NCBI GenBank assembly: GCA_001313065.1
Contig: BBFD01000198.1
Coordinates: 1 to 7,674, forward strand
Source: Silvimonas sp. JCM 19000
GTDB taxonomy: Bacteria; Pseudomonadota; Gammaproteobacteria; Burkholderiales; Chitinibacteraceae
Direction of reading: 5' to 3'
DNA: 7,674 nt
Both the position numbers and the translations under genes were made by a program. Under the pieces are notes generated by a model. The model worked only from the letters and a program-made list of their open reading frames with translations, did no database searches and had not been told where the DNA came from. Positions 1 to 6,756 of this stretch are shown piece by piece. Position 1 is the first letter of the stretch. The number at the start of each line of letters is the position of its first letter.

Positions 1-70
1 CCGGCTGTGCTGGCCGAACGCTTGCCACCGCCCCCCTATTGATCCGAACGATCCGCCGCCCTGGCTGTGA
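1..70 (+). CDS. Possible 3' end of an unidentified plus-strand gene (partial)
   Basis: Tentative. Read from base 1 the frame gives PAVLAERLPPPPY and stops at 40-42. If the six-C run at 31-36 is shortened by one base, the reading becomes PAVLAERLPPPPIDPNDPPPWL and ends at the TGA at 68-70. A proline-rich acidic tail of this kind looks like a natural protein C-terminus, and the same type of homopolymer error affects five other genes in the window. It would be convergent with the O-methyltransferase gene that ends at 111. I do not recognise the family. The 40 bases between the two stops show no clear terminator. Confidence 0.25.
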   Translation, partial: RLCWPNACHRPPIDPNDPPPWL

Positions 71-110
71 GCGTTGGCTTGATCTGCAGCGGCGCTGGCG
101 GGATGCGTAT

Positions 111-775
111 CTAGCGTTTTCTGGCCAGCGTCATGCCGTCGCCTATCGGCAGCACGCACAGATCAATGCGCGCATCGGCATGTAGTTGCTGATTAAGCTG
201 GCGAATGATGGCCACGCCAGGTGGCTCATCTGCCGCCGGCCTGGCGACGCGGCCGCCCAGAAACATGTTATCCAGCACAATCAATCCGCCCACCCGCAGC
301 AATTGCAAAGCGCGCTCGTAATAATCGGGATAACCGGGCTTGTCGGCGTCGATCAGTACGCAATCAAACGTCCCCGCTTGCCCCTGCGCCAATAACTCAT
401 CCAGGTATACAAGGCGGGCTGCAGCACCAGCTTGATGCGCGCGGCCACCCCGGCCTGCTGCCAGTGCTGCTCAGCCAGCGCGGTAAATTCGCGGCTGACG
501 TCGCAGGCGATGACCTCGCTGCCTTCGCCCATCGCCAGTGCCGCCGTCAGTGCGCTATAGCCGGTGAATGTGCCTGCTTCGATATAACGGCGCGCGCCGA
601 TCAACTTCAGCAGCAAATCCAGCAACGCGCCTTGCTCGGGCGCCAGTTGCATTTTAGCTAGCCGGTGCGTGGCGGTTTCGCTGCGCAAGGCGGCCAGCGC
701 GGGGGCTTCGCGCCAAGCGATCTGCGCAAAGTATTCGATCATGGACGGGTCTAGCGTCAGCGTCTGGCGGGTCAT
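111..775 (-). CDS. Class I SAM-dependent O-methyltransferase, caffeoyl-CoA OMT-like (one frameshift in the sequence)
   Basis: Predicted soluble cytoplasmic methyltransferase of the Methyltransf_3/COG4122 family, which moves a methyl group from S-adenosylmethionine to a hydroxyl, usually of a catechol-like acceptor; the substrate cannot be told from sequence. Read with one correction it is about 221 residues, normal for the family. The SAM-binding motif I is YIEAGTFTGYS (about 65-74). The acidic and metal-binding region follows: IDADK (142-146) and LDN (168-170), where Asp143, Asp169 and Asn170 correspond to the usual divalent-metal ligands. The frame breaks near 404-405: adding one C to the CC pair on the coding strand joins the N-terminal half (down to LVLQPALYT) to LDELLAQGQAGTFDCVLIDA. 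The start ATG at 773-775 has only a weak ribosome site. It lies 70 bases after the macro-domain gene and may be co-transcribed with it. Confidence 0.85.
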
Positions 776-795
776 GGGCAGGCTCTACATCGACA

Positions 796-820
796 AGGCC
801 GCCACTGTATGCCGCGGCCT
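796..820. other. Perfect inverted repeat between the macro-domain and methyltransferase genes
   Basis: AGGCCGC (796-802) and GCGGCCT (814-820) form a 7-bp GC-rich stem with an 11-base loop. No T run follows on either strand, so it is not a convincing intrinsic terminator. It lies just upstream of the methyltransferase start and could be a transcript-stability or pausing element. Its function is unknown. Confidence 0.35.
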
Positions 821-845
821 GGCAGGCGGCAAGCCGGTTGCACGC

Positions 846-1370
846 TCAGGTGCCAAGGCCCGGGGGTGCGAGCATTTCGCCTTCGTACAAGGCAAAGTCG
901 TGCGCTGAGTAGCAGCAGAAAATCACCTCTTGCGGCATGGCCGCGTCTTCGGTGACTTCGCGCACGGTATTAATGGCAATGCGCGTGGCCTCATCCAGCG
1001 GATAGCCATACACACCGGTGCTGATCGCCGGAAAGGCAATGCGCTTGATGCCATGCTCGGCAGCCAGTTGCAGGCTATTGCGATAGCACGCCGCCAGCAG
1101 TGCCGCCTCGTTGGCCTGCCCGCCATGCCAGACCGGGCCGACGGTGTGGATCACAAATCGGGCAGGTAGATCGAAGCCCGGCGTGATGCGCGCCTCCCCG
1201 GTGGGGCAGCGTCCCAGTTTGCGGCAGGCGTCAAGCAAACGTGGCCCGGCCGCTCGGTGGATCGCCCCATCTACACCACCGCCCCCGAGCAGCGATTCAT
1301 TGGCCGCATTGACGATGGCATCGATCGCGAGCGTGGTGATATCGGCGTGAACGGCGCGCAGCAGGCTCAT
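846..1370 (-). CDS. ymdB: Macro-domain protein, O-acetyl-ADP-ribose deacetylase / ADP-ribosyl hydrolase (YmdB/MacroD type)
   Basis: A single macro domain of 174 residues, the whole length of a YmdB/MacroD-type enzyme. These cytoplasmic enzymes bind ADP-ribose, deacetylate O-acetyl-ADP-ribose and remove mono-ADP-ribose from acidic side chains; E. coli YmdB is also reported to modulate RNase III. Visible motifs are Asp10 in HADIT, NAAN at 21-24, the glycine-rich loop [10 protein letters not shown] at 29-38 with Asp34, [17 protein letters not shown] at about 65-81, and the phosphate loop [10 protein letters not shown] at 114-123. Asn24 and Asp34 match the catalytic pair of the MacroD class. I chose the ATG at 1368-1370 because a GAGG lies seven bases upstream and the family homology begins at [11 protein letters not shown]. 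The frame stays open upstream to 1688, but that extension looks non-coding. The gene is intact. The symbol is by similarity; the exact substrate is inferred. Confidence 0.88.
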   Translation of the reverse strand: MSLLRAVHADITTLAIDAIVNAANESLLGGGGVDGAIHRAAGPRLLDACRKLGRCPTGEARITPGFDLPARFVIHTVGPVWHGGQANEAALLAACYRNSLQLAAEHGIKRIAFPAISTGVYGYPLDEATRIAINTVREVTEDAAMPQEVIFCCYSAHDFALYEGEMLAPPGLGT

Positions 1371-1686
1371 GGCTAACCTCTTCGATGATGTGGCGAGGGT
1401 GGAATGGACACGGGCCGCTTGGGCATCGCACGGCAGCCGCCCTCTCTGTTTGTAATACACCAGAGCGACTATCCCTGCGCCAGATCGACCAGGCGCGTGT
1501 GCAATCCCGGGCGTCGGTCTGAGCGTAGAAGGGGAAAACAGATGCCGAGACCGGCGCAAAACCGGGCAGAAAAAAGCGCCGCAGGGCGTACGAAAGTGCA
1601 AAATCTGCGCTCGCGCGCGTGTGAATAATACCTTACGGGGGTGCGCTGATTCTGTCCGCGCGTTCGGCTTTACGTAAACGACGCGC
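1371..1686. other. Gene-free stretch upstream of the macro-domain gene
   Basis: No convincing gene. An open frame at 1404-1628 (plus) encodes a low-complexity, Arg-rich peptide without a ribosome site. The minus strand carries the leader of the macro-domain gene. A TATTAT sequence on the minus strand (1625-1630) resembles a -10 box, but I see no matching -35. A short hairpin, CGCC/GGCG at 1577-1588, is followed on the minus strand by six T (1570-1575); with only four base pairs it is a weak terminator at best. A 10-bp perfect palindrome TTTACGTAAA lies at 1669-1678, just beyond the strong minus-strand terminator. Confidence 0.4.
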
Positions 1687-1723
1687 AAAAGAAACCCCGG
1701 CCCAAGGGGAGAATGACCGGGGT
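1687..1723 (-). terminator. Intrinsic terminator downstream of engB / candidate small RNA
   Basis: On the minus strand ACCCCGGTC pairs with GGCCGGGGT (nine pairs, one G-T) around a 12-base loop, followed directly by TTCTTTT. The strong GC stem and T-rich tail are typical of Rho-independent termination. It would end engB read-through and any small RNA made from this region. Confidence 0.75.
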
Positions 1724-1819
1724 GTAATACGCCCCGGCGCTAGGCCGAGGCACCCGCTCAGGGAGGAAAAGCGGGAGGTGCAGGGGCGCACCTAGCTTTT
1801 AGGATAGAAAGCTACGCGC
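1687..1819 (-). ncRNA. Candidate structured small RNA or engB 3' UTR with four consecutive hairpins
   Basis: Downstream of engB the minus strand folds by eye into four hairpins in a row. SL1 (1786-1819): GCGC plus TAGCTTT/AAAGCTA with an 8-base loop. SL2 (1750-1781): GCACC/GGTGC and a 4-bp inner stem with a 3-base bulge, loop TTTCCTCCCTG. SL3 (1731-1751): an 8-bp stem with a CTAGC loop. SL4 (1694-1723): the terminator stem, loop ATTCTCCCCTTG. SL2 and SL3 share two bases. The loops of SL2 and SL4 are C/U-rich and complementary to Shine-Dalgarno sequences, as in many Hfq-dependent regulatory RNAs. A possible promoter (TTGAAC, 16 bases, TATCCT on the minus strand, 1801-1828) would start a transcript near 1794, leaving out most of SL1. 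It may instead be the 3' end of the engB mRNA. I recognise no named family. Confidence 0.45.
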
Positions 1820-1828
1820 AAAGTTCAA
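1801..1828 (-). promoter_or_regulatory. Possible sigma-70-like promoter for the candidate small RNA
   Basis: The minus strand reads TTGAAC (1828-1823), a 16-base spacer, then TATCCT (1806-1801). Each box matches consensus at four of six positions. It lies between the engB stop and hairpins SL2-SL4. By eye only; weak. Confidence 0.25.
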
Positions 1829-1849
1829 GGAATTATTCTGCGCCGTCTG

Positions 1850-2453
1850 TCACTTGAGCTCTATCGCCTCAAACCATTGACCTACAACGGTTTCCGTCTC
1901 TTCGGCGCCCTGTTTTTTTCAGGCTGGAAAATAACTGGACCGTCACCTTGTCATTATCAGCAAACTCTTTTTTTTGCACCTTGCGAAGCACGGTTTGCTT
2001 CTCCTGGTTAGAGAGTTTGTCAGATTTTGTAAGCATGATATGCACCGGCTTGCCGGTCGGCAGAAACCAGTCAAGCATGCGGCGATCCAGCTCCAGCAAA
2101 GGCCGCCGCGAATCCATGATCAGCACCAGGCCGATCAGGTTCGGGCGCTCTGCCAGATAGCGTCCCAGCATGGTTTGCCAGTGCCGGCGTACTGCTTCGG
2201 GCACCTCGGCATAGCCATATCCAGGCAGGTCGACCAGGCGGCGATCATTGCCAAAGTCGAAGTAATTGATGTGTTGCGTGCGACCTGGCGTCTTGGAAAC
2301 AAAGGCAAGGCGCGTATGGTTGGCAAGGGTGTTGATGGCGCTGGACTTGCCGGCATTGGAACGCCCGGCAAATGCAACCTCTACACCTTCGAGGGGCAAC
2401 ATACGCAGGTCGTTAACGGTGGTAAGAAAGCGGAGTCCGCGAAACAAGGGCAT
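1850..2453 (-). CDS. engB: Ribosome biogenesis GTP-binding protein EngB/YsxC (one frameshift near the C-terminus)
   Basis: Cytoplasmic TrmE-Era-EngA-YihA-Septin class GTPase required for assembly of the large ribosomal subunit and essential in most bacteria tested. Read with one correction it is 200 residues, the usual length. The G motifs are in order: G1 GRSNAGKS (30-37), G2 SKTPGRTQ (53-60), G3 DLPG (75-78), G4 TKSD (142-145), and G5 region FSSLKKTG (about 175-182). As given, the frame derails after KKTG and stops at 1869. Removing one base from the G run complementary to 1908-1910 (or from the adjacent A7, 1913-1919) restores a typical tail, [18 protein letters not shown], ending at 1850-1852. 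The ATG at 2451-2453 is chosen because homology begins at [15 protein letters not shown]; the 72-residue upstream extension is antisense to the cytochrome gene start. No clear ribosome site is visible. It is transcribed divergently from cytochrome c4. Confidence 0.93.
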
Positions 2454-2478
2454 GGGTGTGTAGTCTGGCTTTTGGTCT

Positions 2479-2493
2479 TGATATAGAATATCA
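2479..2493. promoter_or_regulatory. 15-bp dyad in the divergent engB / cytochrome c4 promoter region
   Basis: TGATAT-AGA-ATATCA is a perfect inverted repeat in the only AT-rich patch of the 100-base divergent intergenic region. It also contains -10-like sequences on both strands (TATAGA on plus, TATATC on minus). It may be an operator or two overlapping -10 boxes. A perfect TTGACA lies at 2498-2503 on the plus strand, but no good -10 follows at 16-18 bases. Confidence 0.35.
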
Positions 2494-2540
2494 GGATTTG
2501 ACACGCCGCCGGTCCTGCCGACGGGAATACCAATAAACAC

Positions 2541-2547
2541 AAGGGAG
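2541..2547 (+). promoter_or_regulatory. Ribosome binding site of cytochrome c4
   Basis: AAGGGAG lies six bases before the ATG at 2554. This good Shine-Dalgarno match fixes that start, which also places a proper signal peptide at the N-terminus. Confidence 0.7.
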
Positions 2548-2553
2548 CTAGTT

Positions 2554-3173
2554 ATGCGCAGCGCGCCTGTTGCAGCCCTGTTCACAGCATTAGTGATGAT
2601 GAGCGGTAGCGTATTTGCCGCAGGGCCCACCAAAGGCGATCCCGCCAAGGGCAAGGAAATCGTGGACAAAGTCTGTGCGGCTTGCCACGGCGCGGATGGT
2701 AACAGCGTCGTCGCGGCTAATCCGCGCCTGGCTGGCCAGCATCCCGAATATATCTACAAGCAACTCACTGAGTTCAAGACGCAAAAGCGCAAGAACGCAG
2801 TGATGTTCGGCATGGCTTCGCAACTGTCTGACGCCGATATGCACAATGTCGCCGCGTACTTCAGCCAGCAGAAGCCGAAAGAAGGTGGCGCGTCCGACAA
2901 GACGCTGATCGCAGCCGGTGAAAAAAAATCTATCGCGGTGGTATTGCCGCCAAGAGCCTGCCCGCCTGTATGGCCTGTCACGGCCCTGCGGGTTCCGGCA
3001 TGCCGGCACAGTTCCCGCGTGTGGCCGGTCAGCATAGCGCCTATGTGATTGCGCAGCTGAACACCTTCCGCACTGGTGAACGCAATAACAACCAGGTGAT
3101 GGAAGACGTCGCCGGTCGGATGTCCGACCAGGATATCAAGGCTGTCGCCGAGTATATCCAGTCGCTGCACTGA
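2554..3173 (+). CDS. Cytochrome c4, di-haem periplasmic cytochrome (one frameshift in the sequence)
   Basis: Exported di-haem c-type cytochrome of the c4 family, an electron carrier that in related bacteria passes electrons from the bc1 complex to terminal oxidases. About 206 residues when read through, normal for c4. A Sec signal peptide covers residues 1-22, with likely cleavage after VFA before AGPTKGDP. Two homologous class I domains follow: CAACH at 41-45 and CMACH at about 139-143. Methionines that could be distal haem ligands lie in [14 protein letters not shown] and [13 protein letters not shown]. The frame breaks in the A8 run at 2921-2928: adding one A, or removing two, restores GEKIYRGG- or GEKKIYRGG-like sequence and the second domain, ending at 3171-3173. 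It precedes the haem-ligation genes resB-ccsB and is followed by a terminator. The two-domain architecture makes the assignment firm; the exact partner oxidase is unknown. Confidence 0.9.
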
Positions 3174-3223
3174 TCTGCCCACCCCTGCGCCTGAGCCCTG
3201 GTTCCGGCGCAATGTATACAAGA

Positions 3224-3247
3224 GGGGCGCTTGTCGCTCCTTTTTTT
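3224..3247 (+). terminator. Intrinsic terminator after cytochrome c4
   Basis: GGGGCG (3224-3229) pairs with CGCTCC (3235-3240, one G-T) around a 5-base loop and is followed by seven T (3241-3247). It ends only five bases before the resB start codon, so resB expression would need read-through or an unseen promoter. Confidence 0.7.
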
Positions 3248-3252
3248 GCTTT

Positions 3253-5307
3253 ATGAGCCCGACCATCGCCCGCCCTAGCCGCCAAGTTCCATTCAGCCGT
3301 GCCCTGTACGAGCTGCTTTCTTCAATGCGCTTTGCAGTGAGCTTGCTGGCGGTCGTGGCGATAGCTTCGATCATCGGAACGGTGCTCAAGCAGGGCCAAC
3401 AGTTCGTCGATTACCGCATCGAGTTCGGCGATTTCTGGTTCGGCATCTTTGAGCCGATCGGGCTGTTCGATGTGTATCACGCCGCCTGGTTCATGACGAT
3501 CCTGGGCTTTTTTTGATGCTGTCGACGTCGCTCTGTATCTACCGGCACGCGCCGGGCATGATCAAAGACATCCGCAGTTTTCGGGAACATGCCACGCGTA
3601 ATTCACTGCGCCTGATGGCGCATCACGCCGAGGTTGAGGGCGATCAGGTGGTCGATCGCCAAGCCGCGCAAGATTATCTGAAGCGCGCTGGCTACCGCTG
3701 GCGCATCAACGAAGCCAACGGCGTCTGGTTGCTGGCCGCCAAAAAAGGGTGCGGCGCAACGACTGGGTTATCTGTTTGCGCATGCCGCCATCGTGGTGAT
3801 CTGTATCGGCGGCTTGATGGATGGCAATTTGCCACTCAAGCTGCGCGAAGTTGTCGGCAACAAAAAAAAGGCCGAAACCCGCGACATCCCGCAAAGCAAA
3901 GTCCCCCCGGAAAGCCGCCTCGGCATTGGCAATCTGTCTTTCCGCGGCAACGTCACCCTGCCGGAAGGCGCCGTGGGCGATGTGGTGTTCCTGAACGAGG
4001 GCGAAGGCTATTTTGTGCAGGATTTGCCGTTCGCATTGCGACTCAAGCAATTCCAGGTTGATTACTACAGCACCGGCATGCCCAAGCGCTTTGCCTCCAC
4101 CATTGATGTGCTGGATCGCCAGAGCGGCAAAATCATCAAAAGCGGCGTTGTCGAGGTAAACAAGCCGCTGGTGGTCGATGGCATCGCCATTTACCAGTCC
4201 AGCTTTGGCGACGGCGGCTCGGCCCTGCAATTTACCGCCTGGGATCTGGGCGGTCGTGCGCCGTCCAGGCTCAACGCCACCTCCAAGACCAGCCAGAACG
4301 TCACGCTGGATGGCAAACCGTATACGCTGGAATTCGGCGATCTGCGCGTTACCAACGTCGAAAACATGGGCAAGCCGGCGGGCGATACGTCGACGGTGGC
4401 GGTGAACAAGGTTGAGCAAGCGCTGGCATCAGCGCAGTCGGTCAAATCCAGCCGTGCCCTGCGCAATATGGGTCCGTCAATTCAGTACAAATTGCGCGAT
4501 CAGGCCGGCCAGGCCGTCGAGTACCTCAATTATCTGTCGCCCTTCTATGCCGATGGCGCGACCTATTTGTTGACCGGTGTGCGCAAGGACATCACGGCGC
4601 AGTTCCAGTTCATCCGCGTGCCGCTGGATAGCGAGAACAAGACCGACGCCTATATGCGGCTGCGCAATGTGATGCTGGACCCGGCCAATTACCCCGAGAT
4701 TGCGCGGCGCACGGCGGACAAGGCCTTTGCCGACGGTGGCTTTTCCAGCACGCGCCGGGACGACTTCCAGTCTGTCACGCAAGCCATCCTGCGCCAGTTT
4801 GGTCAGGGCGGTTTCAATCAGATCGACAAGTTTATCGAGACCAAGGTGCCCGCGGACAAGCGCGCCACGGTCGCTCAGACTTATCTGAAAATTCTGCAAA
4901 ACGCTACCGTTGATGCCATGGATCTGGCACAACAGAAAGCCGGGCTACCCCCGCTGCCGATGACCGCAGAAAACTATCACTTTTTGATGGACAGTCTGGT
5001 CGCCAGCAGTGGGTTCTATGAATACGGCAGTCCGGTATTTCTTCAATTTGACGCATTCACCGAAGTAAAATCCAGCGGCTTCCAGTTGACGCGTTCACCC
5101 GGCGAACCTGTGATCTTCTTCGGTTCCATCCTGTTGGTTATCGGCATCTTCTGCATGTTTTATATGCGTGAAGAACGGGTCTGGCTTCGCGTTGGCGATG
5201 GTCAGACCTTGCTGTCGTTGGCGGGCAATCGCCGCCCGGCCGAACTGGACACCACTTTTGCTGCGCATCGCAACGCCTTGTTGCCTGCGCCACCCCAAGG
5301 AGAATGA
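3253..5307 (+). CDS. resB: ResB/Ccs1 subunit of System II cytochrome c biogenesis (two frameshifts in the sequence)
   Basis: Inner-membrane protein that with CcsB forms the System II cytochrome c synthase, which delivers haem to the periplasmic side and ligates it to CXXCH motifs. About 684 residues when read through, as in other betaproteobacteria. Membrane segments: about 25-45 (FAVSLLAVVAIASIIGTVL), about 76-93 (AAWFMTILGF then STSLCIY), about 172-190 (YLFAHAAIVVICIGGLM, with a membrane histidine), and about 618-638 (VIFFGSILLVIGIFCMFYM). A large periplasmic domain lies between the last two. Break one is the T7 run at 3508-3514, where one T is missing and a TGA appears. Break two is AAAAAAGGG at 3741-3749, where one extra base splits AAKKG from AAQRLGYLFAH. 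No Shine-Dalgarno sequence precedes the ATG at 3253. The stop overlaps the ATGA at 5304, and ccsB follows immediately. Confidence 0.92.
5297..5303 (+). promoter_or_regulatory. Ribosome binding site of ccsB, inside the end of resB
   Basis: AAGGAGA lies seven bases upstream of the ATG at 5310 but abuts the ATG at 5304, so spacing favours 5310. Because the site sits in the last resB codons, translation of the two subunits is probably coupled. Confidence 0.7.
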
Positions 5308-5309
5308 GC

Positions 5310-6428
5310 ATGACCACGCTCAGCCTGACCCGGCGCCAGCCACTCGATTTTGTTTTCGCCGTCCTGATGTTGCTGGCGGCGGGTTTCGCCTTTAGCCGCT
5401 ACGGCGCGCATATGGATTATTACGAGCAAGCCATTCTTGCCGGTGTGACAGCCGGGCTGATCTGGTTTGGCTGGTTCTGGCCTGCCATGCGTTATTTTCT
5501 GCCGGCCGCCGGTGTGCTGGCGCTGATTGGCACCGCGCTTATGGCAATGATCTGGGCCGGGCACAGCACGCTTCTTGCTTAAATATCTGCTGGCCAGCCA
5601 GTCGGCGGTGATGTGGATGTGCGTGCTGTACGTGTTATCAACATGCACCTACTGGTTTGGCATGCTGCGTCGCTCCGAGACGCACTGGGCATCGCCTCCG
5701 GCATGGCATGGACCGCCGCGCTGGCCGCGCTTACCGCGCTGCTGGTGCGTTGGTATGAAAGCTATCTGATAGGCGCGGATGTGGGCCATATTCCGGTCTC
5801 CAATCTGTATGAAGTGTTCATCCTGTTCTGTCTGATCACCACGCTGATGTATCTGTATTACGAAGCCCGCTTCCGTGCGCGCAGCATGGGTGCCTTTGTC
5901 CTGCTGGTAATCTCGGCGGCCGTTGCTTTTATTCTGTGGTATTCGCTGGACCGCCAGGCGCATGAAATCCAGCCGCTGATTCCCGCGCTGCAATCGTGGT
6001 GGATGAAGATCCATGTCCCCGCCAACTTTATCGGCTATGGCGCATTCTCGTTGGCGGCGATGCTGGGCGTGGCGCAATTGCTGGTGTCGCAAAACATCCT
6101 GGCCACCCGCTTGCCGTCGTATGAAGTGCTGGGCGACGTGATGTACAAGGCGATCACGGTGGGCTTTCTGTTCTTTACCATCGCCACCATTCTTGGCGCT
6201 GCCTGGGCGGCCGATGCCTGGGGCGGTTACTGGAGCTGGGATCCCAAAGAAACCTGGGCGCTGATCGTATGGCTTAACTACGCCGCCTGGTTGCACGTCC
6301 GTCTGGTCAAAGGCTGGCGCGGCAATGTGCTGGCGTGGTGGGCGGTGGTGGGTCTGGTCGTGACCACCTTTGCCTTTATCGGCGTGAATATGTTCCTGAG
6401 CGGCCTGCATTCCTACGGCGGCCTGTAA
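5310..6428 (+). CDS. ccsB: CcsB/ResC (CcsA-family) haem-handling subunit of System II cytochrome c biogenesis (two frameshifts in the sequence)
   Basis: Polytopic inner-membrane partner of ResB carrying the WWD haem-handling motif. About 372 residues when read through. The tryptophan-rich motif WGGYWSWDPKETW lies at about 303-315, with further conserved family signatures VGHIPVSNLYE, SWWMKIHVPANFIGY and the C-terminal GLHSYGG; histidines flanking the WWD segment are the known haem ligands of the family. Two opposite frame changes split the gene. The first lies near 5554-5576: removing one G from 5559-5561 gives WAGTARFLLKYLLASQSAVMW instead of a stop at 5580-5582. The second lies near 5677-5682: one base is missing between LRRSE and ALGIASGMAW. 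The start at 5310 is preferred to the ATG at 5304 on ribosome-site spacing. It forms an operon with resB and ends before a strong terminator. Confidence 0.92.
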
Positions 6429-6453
6429 CCCGCCCACACTGGTGGTGGTAAAC

Positions 6454-6485
6454 AAGGGCAAACCTGCGGGTTTGCCCTTTTTTTT
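6454..6485 (+). terminator. Strong intrinsic terminator of the resB-ccsB operon
   Basis: An 11-bp perfect stem (AAGGGCAAACC at 6454-6464 with GGTTTGCCCTT at 6469-6479) closes a TGCG loop and runs into eight T (6478-6485). It lies 25 bases after the ccsB stop. Confidence 0.92.
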
Positions 6486-6756
6486 GTTGGCGTAATGCGC
6501 AGACCACCCTGCTCTGCTATCCCGTTTGATAACTCCGGTGGCAAACCGCCAGCTTGCCCGCTGACGAGAATGCTGAAAGCTTTACGGCAGCACGACCACT
6601 GGTCGCTTCCGCTGTCCCATCTGTCTCGTAAGCGTCACATCCTTCCCTACACGCTTTCAGTTACAGGACAATTGCAGTAAAACACGAAGCTCTAATATGC
6701 GAGTGCATCACTCCGCGCAGAGAGTGAGCCCGCGACGTTCTCGGGAGGGATCGACT
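6486..6756. other. Gene-free leader region before the unrecognised gene at 6757
   Basis: I see no convincing gene; a 61-codon open frame at 6495-6680 has no ribosome site and no recognisable protein. Structure present: a perfect palindrome CGACCA-C-TGGTCG (6593-6605); a distant inverted repeat CTGAAAGC (6573-6580) / GCTTTCAG (6653-6660); a hairpin TCACTC/GAGTGA (6708-6727, 8-base loop); and an imperfect hairpin CCCGCGA/TCTCGGG (6729-6745) whose 3' arm covers the first two bases of the ribosome site. A weak promoter is possible at TTGCAG (6671-6676) and TAATAT (6692-6697), with a short 15-base spacer. Confidence 0.4.
6744..6748 (+). promoter_or_regulatory. Ribosome binding site deciding the start at 6757
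   Basis: GGAGG lies eight bases upstream of the ATG at 6757. The in-frame ATG at 6697 has no such site and would add an Arg/Ser-rich segment, so 6757 is preferred. Confidence 0.7.

Noticed and set aside
1570..1588. Intrinsic terminator CGCC/GGCG plus six T on the minus strand
   Set aside because: Only four base pairs; too weak to call.
1404..1628. 74-codon open frame on the plus strand
   Set aside because: Arg-rich composition, no ribosome site and no recognisable motif; it looks like chance in GC-rich DNA.
1371..1688. N-terminal extension of the macro-domain protein to 280 residues
   Set aside because: The added 106 residues are Arg/Pro-rich with no domain character, while the ATG at 1370 has a ribosome site and starts exactly where family similarity begins.
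2478..2494. FNR-type site TTGAT...ATCA in the divergent promoter
   Set aside because: FNR boxes need a four-base spacer (TTGAT-N4-ATCAA); here the half-sites are seven bases apart and the right half reads ATCAG.
2454..2669. 72-residue N-terminal extension of EngB
   Set aside because: It is antisense to the cytochrome c4 signal peptide and ribosome site; EngB homology starts at 2453.
3741..3749. Programmed -1 frameshift at A AAA AAG in resB (dnaX-like slippery site)
   Set aside because: The downstream resB frame needs a +1 shift (or loss of one base); a -1 slip here would leave the gene out of frame.
3706..4419. Long open frame on the minus strand opposite resB (also similar ones opposite ccsB at 5649-6461)
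   Set aside because: These are shadows of strongly supported genes; their composition is that of antisense to membrane protein genes, with no motif.
6495..6680. 61-codon open frame on the plus strand after the ccsB terminator
   Set aside because: No ribosome site; codon use and composition do not look coding.
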